A stretch of 64,000 nt of DNA from JALZKA01 sp963717635 (lineage in GTDB: Bacteria > Actinomycetota > Thermoleophilia > Solirubrobacterales > 70-9), in NCBI GenBank assembly GCA_963717635.1, contig OY970347.1, positions 434,001-498,000 of the forward strand. The letters run 5' to 3'. A model generated the notes under the pieces. It searched no databases and had not been told where the DNA came from. It worked only from the letters and a program-made list of their open reading frames with translations. This document shows positions 43,677 through 51,681 of the stretch, one piece after another. Numbering within the stretch: position 1 is the stretch's first letter; the number at the start of each line of letters is the position of its first letter. The translations under genes and the position numbers were made by a program.

Positions 43677-44454
43677 GCCGGCGAGGCGGCCGCGCCCGCC
43701 GGCGCCCGGCTCGGCGCCGGCCGGCAATGTCGTGCCGCTCCGGCGCGACGACAACCAGGGCTCCGCCTGCCCGCTGGCAAAGTGCGACGGGACCGGCTGG
43801 ATCGACTCCGCAGACGGCGCCGTCGAGCCCTGCGAGTGTCGCTCGATCGTCCGTACCCGATCGCGGGCACGAGGGCTGGCGTCGACCCTTCCCGCGCGCT
43901 ACCGCGGAGTCTCGTTCGATCGGCCGCCGCTCTCGGACATGGCGCGCCAGCCGGAGACGCAGGTTGTTGTTGCCGCGGTCCGCGACTACGCGGACAACGT
44001 CTCCGAGCGCCTCGACGAGGGCGCCAGCCTCTGGTTGACGGGCGACGTCGGCACCGGCAAGACCACCCTCGCGATGGCCGTCTCGGCGGCCGCCGCCCAC
44101 GCGGGGCGCTCGCTGGCGATCTATTCGCTGCCGCGCCTGCTCGCCCGCATCCGTCGAACCTACGACGGCGAGCTGGGCGAGGACTCCTACCTCGCGTTCT
44201 TCGAGCGGCTCACCTCGGTCGACCTGCTCCACATCGACGATCTCGGCGCCGAGAAGCGCTCCGACTGGGTACTCGAGCAGCTCTACGCGATCGTCGACGA
44301 GCGCTACGGCGCCCAGCGCTCGATGGTGGTGACCACCAACCTGCAGGAGACCGACCTGGAGGACCAGATCGGCCAGCGCACGGTCTCGCGCCTGGTCGAG
44401 ATGTGCGGCGCGCTCGGCCCGCTGGGCGTCCAGGGCCGCGACAAGCGTTATTAG
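43666..44454 (+). CDS. DnaC/IstB-like AAA ATPase, probable helicase loader
   Basis: This 262-residue protein has an N-terminal cysteine cluster (CPLAKCDGTGWI and PCECRS) that could bind zinc. The AAA domain follows with Walker A GDVGTGKTT, Walker B LLHIDDLGAEK, sensor-1 MVVTTNLQ and a C-terminal RLVEMCGAL. It matches the DnaC/DnaI/IstB group. The 11-bp overlap with dnaB strongly suggests it loads DnaB onto DNA. Many actinobacteria lack a DnaC-type loader and use DciA, so its presence is notable. An IstB transposition role is unlikely because no IstA gene is nearby. Confidence 0.88.
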   Translation: MTSEPARRPRPPAPGSAPAGNVVPLRRDDNQGSACPLAKCDGTGWIDSADGAVEPCECRSIVRTRSRARGLASTLPARYRGVSFDRPPLSDMARQPETQVVVAAVRDYADNVSERLDEGASLWLTGDVGTGKTTLAMAVSAAAAHAGRSLAIYSLPRLLARIRRTYDGELGEDSYLAFFERLTSVDLLHIDDLGAEKRSDWVLEQLYAIVDERYGAQRSMVVTTNLQETDLEDQIGQRTVSRLVEMCGALGPLGVQGRDKRY

Positions 44455-44490
44455 CGGCCTCCGCAAAGGGGGCGTTTGGCCCAGATACCT

Positions 44491-44541
44491 CCCCTACCGG
44501 GGGGCAAAGTCAGCTTCGCGCCTAGCGTCGCTCATCAAATA
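44491..44541 (-). repeat. Dispersed ~50-bp element, copy 3 (inverted, between dnaC-like gene and purA)
   Basis: Read on the minus strand, this copy has TTTGATGAGCGACGCTAGGC followed by GCGAAG and TTTGCCCCCCGGTAGGGG. One base differs from copy 1 in the conserved 5' core (A to T). Here the element points away from purA and toward the 3' end of the dnaC-like gene. It therefore cannot supply a ribosome binding site for either neighbour. Confidence 0.75.
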
Positions 44542-44553
44542 GCCTCCGCCGCC

Positions 44554-45831
44554 GTGCCTGGAGTAGTGATAGTCGGCGCCCAATGGGGCGATGAGGGCAA
44601 GGGCAAGGTCGTGGACCTGCTCGCGGAGCGGGCCGAGGTCGTGATCCGCTTTCAGGGCGGCAACAACGCGGGCCACACGATCGTCCGCGAGGGCGAGGAG
44701 TTCAAGTTCCACCTGATCCCGTCCGGGATCCTCTATCCGGGCAAGACCTGCGCGATCGGCAACGGCGTGGTCATCGACCCGAACGTGCTGATCGGCGAGC
44801 TGGACGGGCTGCGCCGCCGGCGCATCGACGTCAGCGGCCTACGGATCTCGGCCAACGCGCACCTGATCATGCCCTACCACGTGATGCTCGACACGGCGGG
44901 CGAGGCCAAGCTCGGCAAGCTTGAGATCGGCACGACCAAGCGCGGGATTGGCCCCTGCTACACGGACAAGGCCGCGCGCCTCGGGATCCGGGTGCAGGAC
45001 ATGCTCGACCCAAAGATCCTCCGCACGAAGATCTTCGCGGCGATGGAGCCGAAGAAGCAGCTCCTGCGCCCGTTCGAGCGCGATCCCCGCCTCGACCTGC
45101 ACGCGATCACCGAGGAGTACCAGCGCTACGGCCACCGCCTCGAGCCGCACATCGCGGACACGGCGAAACTCTGCTGGGACGCGCTCGACACGGAGAAGAC
45201 CGTCCTGTTCGAGGGCGCCCAGGCGACCCTGCTCGATATCGATCACGGGACCTATCCGTTCGTCACCTCGTCGAACCCGGTCGCCGGCTCGGCGTGCGTG
45301 GGCGCCGGGGTGGGACCGACCGACATCGACGAGGTCTGGGGCGTCTGCAAGGCGTACACGACGCGGGTCGGCGCCGGCCCGTTTCCGACCGAGCTCGACG
45401 ACGAGGTCGGCACGCACCTGCGCGACCGGGGACACGAGTTCGGAACCACCACCGGGCGCGAGCGCCGGTGCGGGTGGCTCGACCTGGTCGCGCTGCGCTA
45501 CGCGACCCGGCTGAACGGCCTCTCGGCGCTGGCGATCACCAAGCTCGACGTGCTGGCCGGGCTCGATCCAATCCGGGTCGCCGTCAGGTACAGAAGCTCC
45601 GAGGGCGCCGTGCTTGATGAGTTCCCGTACCACCAGACGGTCCTGCACGGAGCCAGCCCCGAGTATGAGGAGCTGCCCGGCTTTGGCGAGGACATCGGCG
45701 AGTGTCGGTCGGAGGAGGACCTGCCGCAGGCAGCGCGCGACTACCTCGCCTTCATCGAGGAGCGCGCCGGCGCGCCGGTGAAACTGGTCGGCGTGGGCCC
45801 CGGCCGCGAGCAGGTCGTCAAGCGCGGTTGA
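44554..45831 (+). CDS. purA: Adenylosuccinate synthetase
   Basis: PurA joins IMP and aspartate with GTP, the first step to AMP. The 425-residue protein starts at GTG 44554 (PGVVIVGAQWGDEGKGK). It has GGNNAGHTIV, the switch and IMP loops (GTTKRGIGPCYTDKAAR), GVGPTDIDEVWGVCKAYTTRVGAGPFPTEL and the C-terminal KLVGVGPGREQ. All catalytic segments are intact. The 206 bp after it contain no supported gene. The dispersed repeat lies 13 bp upstream in inverted orientation. Confidence 0.96.
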   Translation: MPGVVIVGAQWGDEGKGKVVDLLAERAEVVIRFQGGNNAGHTIVREGEEFKFHLIPSGILYPGKTCAIGNGVVIDPNVLIGELDGLRRRRIDVSGLRISANAHLIMPYHVMLDTAGEAKLGKLEIGTTKRGIGPCYTDKAARLGIRVQDMLDPKILRTKIFAAMEPKKQLLRPFERDPRLDLHAITEEYQRYGHRLEPHIADTAKLCWDALDTEKTVLFEGAQATLLDIDHGTYPFVTSSNPVAGSACVGAGVGPTDIDEVWGVCKAYTTRVGAGPFPTELDDEVGTHLRDRGHEFGTTTGRERRCGWLDLVALRYATRLNGLSALAITKLDVLAGLDPIRVAVRYRSSEGAVLDEFPYHQTVLHGASPEYEELPGFGEDIGECRSEEDLPQAARDYLAFIEERAGAPVKLVGVGPGREQVVKRG

Positions 45832-46040
45832 AATGGCGGGAGCGCATCGTAGAAGCGCGCCGCCAGTCGGCCGTCGGCAACTATGTGCTCAAGGTGCGCG
45901 CGCTGTGCGAACTGCGGGTGGGTTCGCTGGTTTGGGGGCGACGGTGACATGGTCGGCTACGCGCTCTGCCGGGCATAGCCCAGGCGTGGCTCTCTAAATA
46001 GACTGCCGCGCCTGATGGCATCTGCCCGGCCCGCAGTCTG

Positions 46041-47795
46041 ATGTTCTCGAAGGTCCTGGTCGCGAATCGCGGCGAGATTGCGATCCGCGTCATGCGCACG
46101 CTGCGCGAGATGGGGATCGGCTCGGTGGGCGTCTATTCGGAGGCGGACCGCGAGACCCCCGCCGTTCGCTTCGCCGACGAGGCCTACCTGCTCGGACCGC
46201 CGACGCCGGCAGAGAGCTATCTCAACATCGAGAAGCTGATCGCCGTGGCGAAGGAGTCGGGCGCCGAGGCCGTGCACCCCGGTTACGGCTTCCTCGCCGA
46301 GAACGCCGACTTCGCCAACGCGCTCGACGAGGCCGGCCTGATCTTCATCGGTCCACCGGCCGCGGCGATCGAGGCGATGGGCTCGAAGACGCGGGCCCGC
46401 GAGATCATGCAGGAGGCCGGGGTGCCGATCGTCCCAGGCTCGACTGAGCCCTCGCCCGACGTCAAGGCCGCGACCAAGGTGGCGAAGGAGATCGGCTACC
46501 CGGTCGCCTGCAAGGCAGCGGGAGGCGGCGGCGGCAAGGGCTTCCGGGTCGCGATGTCTGAGGACGAGCTGGCCGATGCCTTCGAGGGCGCGGCCCGTGA
46601 GGGCGAAAAGTTCTTCTCCGACGACCGCGTCTACCTCGAGCGCTACCTGGACGACCCGCGCCACGTCGAGGTCCAGGTCCTCGCCGACTCGCAGGGCAAC
46701 GTGATCCACCTGGGTGAGCGCGACTGCTCGATCCAGCGACGCCACCAGAAGTTGATCGAGGAGGCGCCGGGACCGCTCGTCGACGCAGACATGCGGGAGC
46801 GGATCGGCAAGATCGCCACCGACGCGGCGGCGGCCGTCGATTATCGCGGCGCCGGCACCATCGAGGGCATGCAGGTGGGCGACGACTACTTCTTTCTCGA
46901 GATGAACACCCGGGTGCAGGTCGAGCACTGCGTCACCGAGATGGTCACTGGCGTCGACATCGTCCGCGAGCAGGTCCGCGTCGCCGCCGGCGAGCCGCTG
47001 TCGATCGCCCAGGGGGACGTCGAACTGCGCGGGCACGCGATCGAGTGCCGGATCAACGCCGAGGCCGCCCACAAGAACTTCGCCCCGGCCCCGGGACCGA
47101 TCGAGACCTACATCGAGCCCGCGGGGCCCGGCGTCAGGGTCGACTCCGGGCTCGAGGCGGGCGGCGAGGTCACCCCGCTGTATGACCCAATGGTCGCCAA
47201 GCTGATCGTCTGGGACGTGGACCGGCCCAACGCAACGAAGCGCATGCTGCGCGCGCTCGGCGAGTACCGGATCGAGCCGCTGACCACGCTGATTCCCTTC
47301 CACCAGGCCGTGATGGCCTCTGACGAGTGGGCCGAAGCCTCGACCTTCCGCGAGAAGATCGCCGACAAGAAATGGCTGAAGAAGCTGGCGCCGAAGGCGC
47401 CCGCAGCGCCCACCGAGGCCGAGGAGGCCGAGCCCAAGACCGAGCGCACGTACCAGGTGGAGGTCAACGGCCGGTTGCATTCAGTCAAGGTGATCGGTGC
47501 TGCGGCCGCGGCCGGCGGCGGCACAGCGGCGGCGAAGCGTCCCGCGCGGCGCGAGCGCAAGGCCGGCGGCGGCGCCACCACCGGGCCCGAGCTGCCCTCG
47601 CCGCTTCAGGGCACGGTCTTCAAGGTCGCCGTCGAGAAGGGCCAGGAGGTCGCCGAGGGTGACCTCGTCTGCGTGATCGAGGCGATGAAGATGGAAAACG
47701 AGATCACCGCGCACAGGGCGGGCAAGGTCGCTGAGATCAGGATCGCGGAGGGCGCGTCGGTCAACCCGGGCGACGTCCTTGCAGTTATCGAATGA
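46041..47795 (+). CDS. accA3-like: Acyl-CoA (acetyl/propionyl) carboxylase alpha chain: biotin carboxylase + carrier
   Basis: The 584-residue protein joins biotin carboxylase (residues about 1-450) to a biotin carrier domain (about 500-584). The carboxylase has LVANRGEIAIRVMRTLREMG, AVHPGYGFLAEN, the ATP-grasp GGGGGKGFRVA, EVQVLADSQGN and EMNTRVQVEH. The carrier has EAMKM with Lys550 for biotin. It carboxylates biotin for acetyl-CoA or propionyl-CoA, feeding fatty-acid synthesis. The beta subunit is not here. The stop TGA lies inside a diverged copy of the dispersed element. Symbol is by analogy only. Confidence 0.95.
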   Translation: MFSKVLVANRGEIAIRVMRTLREMGIGSVGVYSEADRETPAVRFADEAYLLGPPTPAESYLNIEKLIAVAKESGAEAVHPGYGFLAENADFANALDEAGLIFIGPPAAAIEAMGSKTRAREIMQEAGVPIVPGSTEPSPDVKAATKVAKEIGYPVACKAAGGGGGKGFRVAMSEDELADAFEGAAREGEKFFSDDRVYLERYLDDPRHVEVQVLADSQGNVIHLGERDCSIQRRHQKLIEEAPGPLVDADMRERIGKIATDAAAAVDYRGAGTIEGMQVGDDYFFLEMNTRVQVEHCVTEMVTGVDIVREQVRVAAGEPLSIAQGDVELRGHAIECRINAEAAHKNFAPAPGPIETYIEPAGPGVRVDSGLEAGGEVTPLYDPMVAKLIVWDVDRPNATKRMLRALGEYRIEPLTTLIPFHQAVMASDEWAEASTFREKIADKKWLKKLAPKAPAAPTEAEEAEPKTERTYQVEVNGRLHSVKVIGAAAAAGGGTAAAKRPARRERKAGGGATTGPELPSPLQGTVFKVAVEKGQEVAEGDLVCVIEAMKMENEITAHRAGKVAEIRIAEGASVNPGDVLAVIE

Positions 47796-47832
47796 GCGGC
47801 GCAAGCCGCGAATCAAGCATGTGCCGGTGGGT
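47792..47832 (+). repeat. Dispersed element, diverged copy 4 (at the 3' end of the carboxylase gene)
   Basis: ATGAGCGGCGCAAGCCGCGA here differs from the copy 1 core at only two bases in the first 22. It continues with CAAGC, TG and CCGGTGGG. The C-run is shortened, so the putative C-run/G-run hairpin is lost. The first TGA is also the carboxylase stop codon. GGTGGG lies 7 bases before ATG 47839 of the next gene. Confidence 0.55.
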
Positions 47833-47838
47833 GAGTTG

Positions 47839-48765
47839 ATGAAGCAGATGGCCTCCGGCCTGGAGGCCCTGCCCTGGCGAGGACCCGGGCCCGGTCGGCC
47901 CGAGGATCTGCCGCTGCCGCCAGGGCGGATGCCGCTGCGCTTCGCGGGCAACAATCGCAAGCGCTGGCGGTACCTGGGGGCCTATTGCGACGAGCTCCTG
48001 CTCTGCGCCGCGCGCGTCCAGGTCGGGCCGCTCGGGCAGACCTTCTGGGCCGTTTGGGATCGCGAGGAACGGCGCCTCTACGAGCGGACCGTCCTGCGCC
48101 GGCCCGGCGCCCGGGGCGAGGTTTGGAGCGAGGACTTCACCGGCGGCAGGGTGGACTTCAACGCCCCCCAGGAGGGCTCGCTGGTGCGGATCGAGGCGCG
48201 CCACCCCGACGCCGGAGCCATCAGCGGCTTCCTCCGCGCGGGCGAGGGCAGGTGGGCCGAGGCGATCTGCCCGAACGGCGAGGGGGGCTTCGTCTGGACC
48301 CGCAAGCGGGCCGACATCCCGGTGGAGCTCGACGTTCGGATCGGCGACCGGCGGATAACCGCCGAGGCGCGGGGAATGGAGGACGAGTCGGCCGGCTACC
48401 ACCCGCGCCACACGGTGTGGAGCTGGTCAGCGGGCGTGGGCACCCTCCGCGACGGGCGCTCCCTCGGCTGGAACCTGGTCGCGGGCATCAACGACCCTCC
48501 CGAGCGCTCCGAGCGCGCGATCTGGCTCGACCGCGAACCGTTCGAGCCCGGCCCGGTCAGCTTCGACGGACTGCAGGGGATCCAGTTCGACGACGGATCA
48601 CGGCTCGCCTTCGAGGGCGAGTGCGAGCGCCGCAAGGACGAGAACCGGATCTTCGTCAAGTACTCGTACCGGCAACCGTTCGGGCGGTTCGGCGGGACGC
48701 TGCCGGGCGGGCTCGAGCTGGAGGGCGGCCTCGGCGTGATGGAGCACCACGACGCTCTCTGGTGA
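47839..48765 (+). CDS. DUF2804-like protein
   Basis: From ATG 47839 the protein has 308 residues; GTG 47821 is an alternative. It is beta-rich with paired halves: GAYCDELLLCAARVQVGPLGQTFWAVWDRE, GRVDFNAPQEGSLVRIEARH, a YHPRHTVWSWSAGVG motif, SLGWNLVAGINDPPE and GLGVMEHHDALW. These residues fit DUF2804, whose members resemble carotenoid- or lipid-handling calycin-like barrels with a conserved HTxWxWSAGVG. No enzyme activity is established. It follows the carboxylase and may be co-transcribed with it. Confidence 0.78.
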   Translation: MKQMASGLEALPWRGPGPGRPEDLPLPPGRMPLRFAGNNRKRWRYLGAYCDELLLCAARVQVGPLGQTFWAVWDREERRLYERTVLRRPGARGEVWSEDFTGGRVDFNAPQEGSLVRIEARHPDAGAISGFLRAGEGRWAEAICPNGEGGFVWTRKRADIPVELDVRIGDRRITAEARGMEDESAGYHPRHTVWSWSAGVGTLRDGRSLGWNLVAGINDPPERSERAIWLDREPFEPGPVSFDGLQGIQFDDGSRLAFEGECERRKDENRIFVKYSYRQPFGRFGGTLPGGLELEGGLGVMEHHDALW

Positions 48766-48789
48766 GACCCACCGCTCGATACTGTCGGA

Positions 48790-49191
48790 ATGTCTGAGGA
48801 CAACGTCGCGGTCGTGGCCCGGATGTACAAGGCCTTCCACGCCGGCGAGGTCGAAGACGCACTGGGCCATTTCGACCCCGACGTGCTCGTCGACGCGTCA
48901 AGAGCTCGACCCGACCTCGGTGTCGGCAAGGGGCGCGAGTACGTCAACGCAACCGTCACCAGCTGGGTGTCCGCGTGGGAGGAGTGGCGAGAGGAGATCG
49001 AGGAGATGCGCGACTTGGGCAGCCGCGTTCTCGTGCTCAGCGTGCAGCGAGGGCGAGGAAAGGGAAGTGGCGCTCCGGTGGAGGCCCGGTACGCGATGCT
49101 CTACGACGTTCACGCAGGCAAGATCGTCTCGATGCGCATGTACGGCGACGTGGCGGAAGCCTTGAAAGTCGCCGGCGCCGATCACGGATAG
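48790..49191 (+). CDS. SnoaL/NTF2-like protein
   Basis: This 133-residue protein has the SnoaL-like cone fold: an N-terminal helix (NVAVVARMYKAFHAGEVEDALGHF), DPDVLVDAS, the helix VTSWVSAWEEWREEIEEM and the last strands VEARYAMLYDVHAGKIVSMRMYGDVAEAL. Members are small-molecule hydratases, isomerases or binding proteins. No specific ligand is evident. The gene starts 24 bp after the DUF2804-like gene, and its last 10 bp overlap the convergent gene. Confidence 0.82.
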   Translation: MSEDNVAVVARMYKAFHAGEVEDALGHFDPDVLVDASRARPDLGVGKGREYVNATVTSWVSAWEEWREEIEEMRDLGSRVLVLSVQRGRGKGSGAPVEARYAMLYDVHAGKIVSMRMYGDVAEALKVAGADHG

Positions 49192-49814
49192 ACGTTCGCG
49201 ACTCGCCAGCGCCACGGCGGCTCTTCACCGGGTGGGAACGCGGCGTGGTTCCTGCCGGCGAGCGTCTCGAGCGGCACCAGCCGCGGGATGTCCGTTTCGA
49301 GGAGCGGCGTCATCGCGTACGCGGCGAAATCGGCGGCGTCCGCCGTGCGGGCGACTCGCTCCCAGCCGACGGTGGGGCGGTAGAGCCAGTAGTCCAGGCG
49401 CACCCTGCCGCCCGCGCGGCGGCGGTCATCGACTGCCAGGAAAGCGGTGATGCGCCGGTTCGACGCGGTCAAGCCGGGCCGGTCACCGGGGAGCGCGCAA
49501 CTCGCACTGCGGCAGGTGCGGAAATCGACCGGCAGGAGGCCGGAGACGGTCGCCGGTCCGGGCGCAAGCGCGCGTGCCAGCCCGCCGAGCGGGCGCCCGT
49601 ACGCCTCGGTCAGCGGGTCGCGCCAGCAGGGGCCGGGGAGTCGCGGCGCGCAGCGCATCTTGCGGGCGATCGCGGTCGCCAGCTTGCCTGCTTCCGAACC
49701 CGGCGGGCGGGCGGCAAGCGCGGCGATCAGCGCCACCGCGAGCAGCGCGATGAGCAGGGTCAGCCCGGCGTGCTCGACGCTGGCGGACCCACGTTCGGTG
49801 GGTGTCTCGGCCAT
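49182..49814 (-). CDS. Pilin-like (TadE/Flp-type) exported protein
   Basis: This 210-residue protein has a type IV prepilin-like N-terminus: a short charged stretch, then G-SASVEHAGLTLLIALLAVALIAAL, where a Gly followed five residues later by Glu and a hydrophobic helix resembles the prepilin peptidase site. The mature C-terminal domain has four or more cysteines (MRCAPRLPGPCW, FRTCRSASCAL) and YWLYRPTVGWERV. No tad or pil gene is nearby, so the assembly machinery would be elsewhere. It could instead be a simple membrane-anchored protein. Confidence 0.65.
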   Translation of the reverse strand: MAETPTERGSASVEHAGLTLLIALLAVALIAALAARPPGSEAGKLATAIARKMRCAPRLPGPCWRDPLTEAYGRPLGGLARALAPGPATVSGLLPVDFRTCRSASCALPGDRPGLTASNRRITAFLAVDDRRRAGGRVRLDYWLYRPTVGWERVARTADAADFAAYAMTPLLETDIPRLVPLETLAGRNHAAFPPGEEPPWRWRVANVYP

Positions 49815-49866
49815 GGGGCCAGGCTAGGGCCGGGCGGATCGCTTGTCGGACGCGCGGTGTGCCGGC

Positions 49867-50133
49867 TCAGGAAAGTCCCTCGCGCGCCTCGCGCACGAGG
49901 GTGACCGCCTCAGGGAAGACGATGCGAATCGCGTCGCGGACCTGCATCGCCTGCTCGTCGCTGGTCCCCTGAAGGTTGAGCCGGTTGACCGAAGCTACGG
50001 TCAGCTCGACCGCCAGGCGGATCGCGTTGTCGGCGAACGAGACCTTCTGCGCGCCCTCCATCTGCTCGGCGAACTCACCGAGCCGACGGCGCAGCTCCTC
50101 CGGATCTCCGAACGGGTTGAACGGCTCTTCCAT
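49867..50133 (-). CDS. Small conserved-looking hypothetical protein
   Basis: The 88-residue protein has no signal peptide. The N-terminal part (MEEPFNPFGDPEELRRRLGEFAEQMEG) is acidic and helical. The middle (NAIRLAVELTVASVNRLNLQG) is an amphipathic helix, and the C-terminal half is again helical (DEQAMQVRDAIRIVFPEAVTLVREAREGLS). I recognise no family. It is divergent from the SDR gene (59 bp between starts) and upstream of the pilin-like gene on the same strand. Confidence 0.65.
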   Translation of the reverse strand: MEEPFNPFGDPEELRRRLGEFAEQMEGAQKVSFADNAIRLAVELTVASVNRLNLQGTSDEQAMQVRDAIRIVFPEAVTLVREAREGLS

Positions 50134-50192
50134 CAGCTCAAATCATAGAGAGGGGTCGGGCTCGGCCCGGGCGGCTGGGATAGCCTCCGGCC

Positions 50193-50999
50193 GTGGCCCT
50201 TCCCGACCCTGTCGCATCCTCGACGGCGCTGATCACCGGTGCGTCCTCGGGTATCGGCGAGTCGATTGCCCGACAGCTGGCCGAGCGCGGACACGGGCTG
50301 ACCCTCGTCGCGCGGCGCGAGGACCGGTTGCGGGCGCTGGCGACCGAGCTGGCCGACGCGCACGGGATCCGAGCCGAGGCCATCGGCGCCGACCTCGGCA
50401 CCCAGGCCGGCCGCGATCAGCTCGTCGAACGGGTCGCCGCGCTGGCCCTCGACGTCGAGATCCTCGTCAACAACGCCGGCTTCGGCGGTTCGGGCAACGT
50501 CCATCGCAGCGACCCCGCGCGCCTGACGCAGATGGTTCGTCTCAACTGCGAGGCGCTGGTCGAGCTGCAGGCCACCTATACGCCCGCGATGGCGGAGCGC
50601 GGCCGCGGGGCGGTCATCAACATCGCCTCGACCGCGGCGTTTCAGCCGATCCCGGGAACCGCCAACTACGCGGCCACCAAGGCCTTCGTGCTGGCCCTCT
50701 CCGAGGGCACCCATTCGGAACTGTCGGGCAAGGGGGTCACGGTCACCGCGGTGTGCCCCGGCCCGGTGAAGACCGAGTTCGCCGAGTCCGCCGGCCTGGG
50801 TGACGCCAACGAGACGCTCCCCGGGTTCATCTGGACCGATGTCGAGGATGTCGCCCGTGACGCGATGAAGGGGGCCGAGAGCGGCAGCCGCGTCGTCGTC
50901 CCCGGGCTGATGAACCGGGCCGGCGCCCTGCTGGGCCAGCACTCGCCGCGGGCGCTCGTGCTGCCGCTTGCAAAGCGCGCCTGGCGCCAGGCCCAATAG
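50193..50999 (+). CDS. Short-chain dehydrogenase/reductase
   Basis: The 268-residue classical SDR has the cofactor motif TGASSGIG, NNAG, a catalytic Ser (NIASTAAF) and YAATK (Tyr and Lys). It probably reduces or oxidises a carbonyl or hydroxyl group with NAD(P)H; the ARRE after the second strand suggests NADP(H). GTG 50193 gives the right N-terminus. The C-terminal extension (RALVLPLAKRAWRQA) is short and basic. Substrate unknown. Its stop is 5 bp from the convergent zinc-ribbon gene. Confidence 0.9.
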   Translation: MALPDPVASSTALITGASSGIGESIARQLAERGHGLTLVARREDRLRALATELADAHGIRAEAIGADLGTQAGRDQLVERVAALALDVEILVNNAGFGGSGNVHRSDPARLTQMVRLNCEALVELQATYTPAMAERGRGAVINIASTAAFQPIPGTANYAATKAFVLALSEGTHSELSGKGVTVTAVCPGPVKTEFAESAGLGDANETLPGFIWTDVEDVARDAMKGAESGSRVVVPGLMNRAGALLGQHSPRALVLPLAKRAWRQAQ

Positions 51000-51003
51000 C
51001 CGG

Positions 51004-51681
51004 CTACGTCTGCGCCCGGGTGCGGATGACCATCCGGCCGCCACGGCCGATCAGGGCCGCCAGTGCCTCAACCGGCACCGAGAACAGCGCGACCAGCGGG
51101 GTGGCGAGGGCGCTGGCGATCGCGTCGGCGAAGAACATGAAGCGGCTGCGCGCTCCGGCGGGGCGAAGGCGGCCGGCGAGAACCTCGGTGGCGAAGTTCG
51201 GGTGCAGCGTGATCCCATTCAGCACGGTCTGCCAGAACCACCTCTGATTCGAGCCCCACGGGGGGAAGGCCGGCCGCTGCGGCGGCAGTCCGTTCCGCTC
51301 CAGCAACAGCTCCAAGCCCCGCGGCGTGAGGAGCAGGCGGCCCTTCCACTCCGCCAGTGCGGCCCAGCCGTCGCCGCCGATCGCGGCCTGCCAGCTGGCC
51401 CGGTTGGGGACGATCAGAGTCCGTAGGTCGCCGTCCGTCGACACGGTGTACGCATCGAGCTCAGCCGCGAGATCAACCGGCGGTCCCTGCTCGATTCCCG
51501 AGCCGCAGTCCTCGCAGCGGTCAACGAGCCGCGCCTTCTCGCCCGTGGCGGGGTCGTCCGGATCCACCGGCGAGGCCAACCCGACGGTGGCCCCCGTCTC
51601 CGGATGAGGCACCCCGATCCAGGGATGCACGCGGGCACCACAGAGTGGACAGCGCACGGCGTCGTCGCGCTTGCGCGCCAT
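51004..51681 (-). CDS. Zinc-ribbon hypothetical protein
   Basis: From ATG 51681 the protein has 225 residues. Its N-terminus holds two CxxC pairs (CPLCGARVHPW and RCEDCGSGIEQG) about 40 residues apart, which should bind one zinc. The middle has LIVPNRASWQAAIGGDGWAALAEW, LLTPRGLELLLERNGL and WFWQTVLNGITLHPNFATE. The end is hydrophobic (ADAIASALATPLVALFSVPVEAL), so it may be membrane-associated. I do not recognise a family. The start overlaps the monooxygenase stop by one base (TGATG), so the two are translationally coupled. Confidence 0.75.
   Translation of the reverse strand: MARKRDDAVRCPLCGARVHPWIGVPHPETGATVGLASPVDPDDPATGEKARLVDRCEDCGSGIEQGPPVDLAAELDAYTVSTDGDLRTLIVPNRASWQAAIGGDGWAALAEWKGRLLLTPRGLELLLERNGLPPQRPAFPPWGSNQRWFWQTVLNGITLHPNFATEVLAGRLRPAGARSRFMFFADAIASALATPLVALFSVPVEALAALIGRGGRMVIRTRAQT

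Noticed and set aside
43666..44454. IstB transposition helper rather than a helicase loader
   Set aside because: No IstA transposase or terminal inverted repeats are nearby, and the gene overlaps dnaB.
45832..46040. Possible short gene between purA and the carboxylase
   Set aside because: Open frames here are short, lack ribosome binding sites and have no recognisable domain; 209 bp is left as spacer.
45957..47480. Long minus-strand open frame opposite the biotin carboxylase gene
   Set aside because: It is the complement of a clear carboxylase and contains no recognisable domain.
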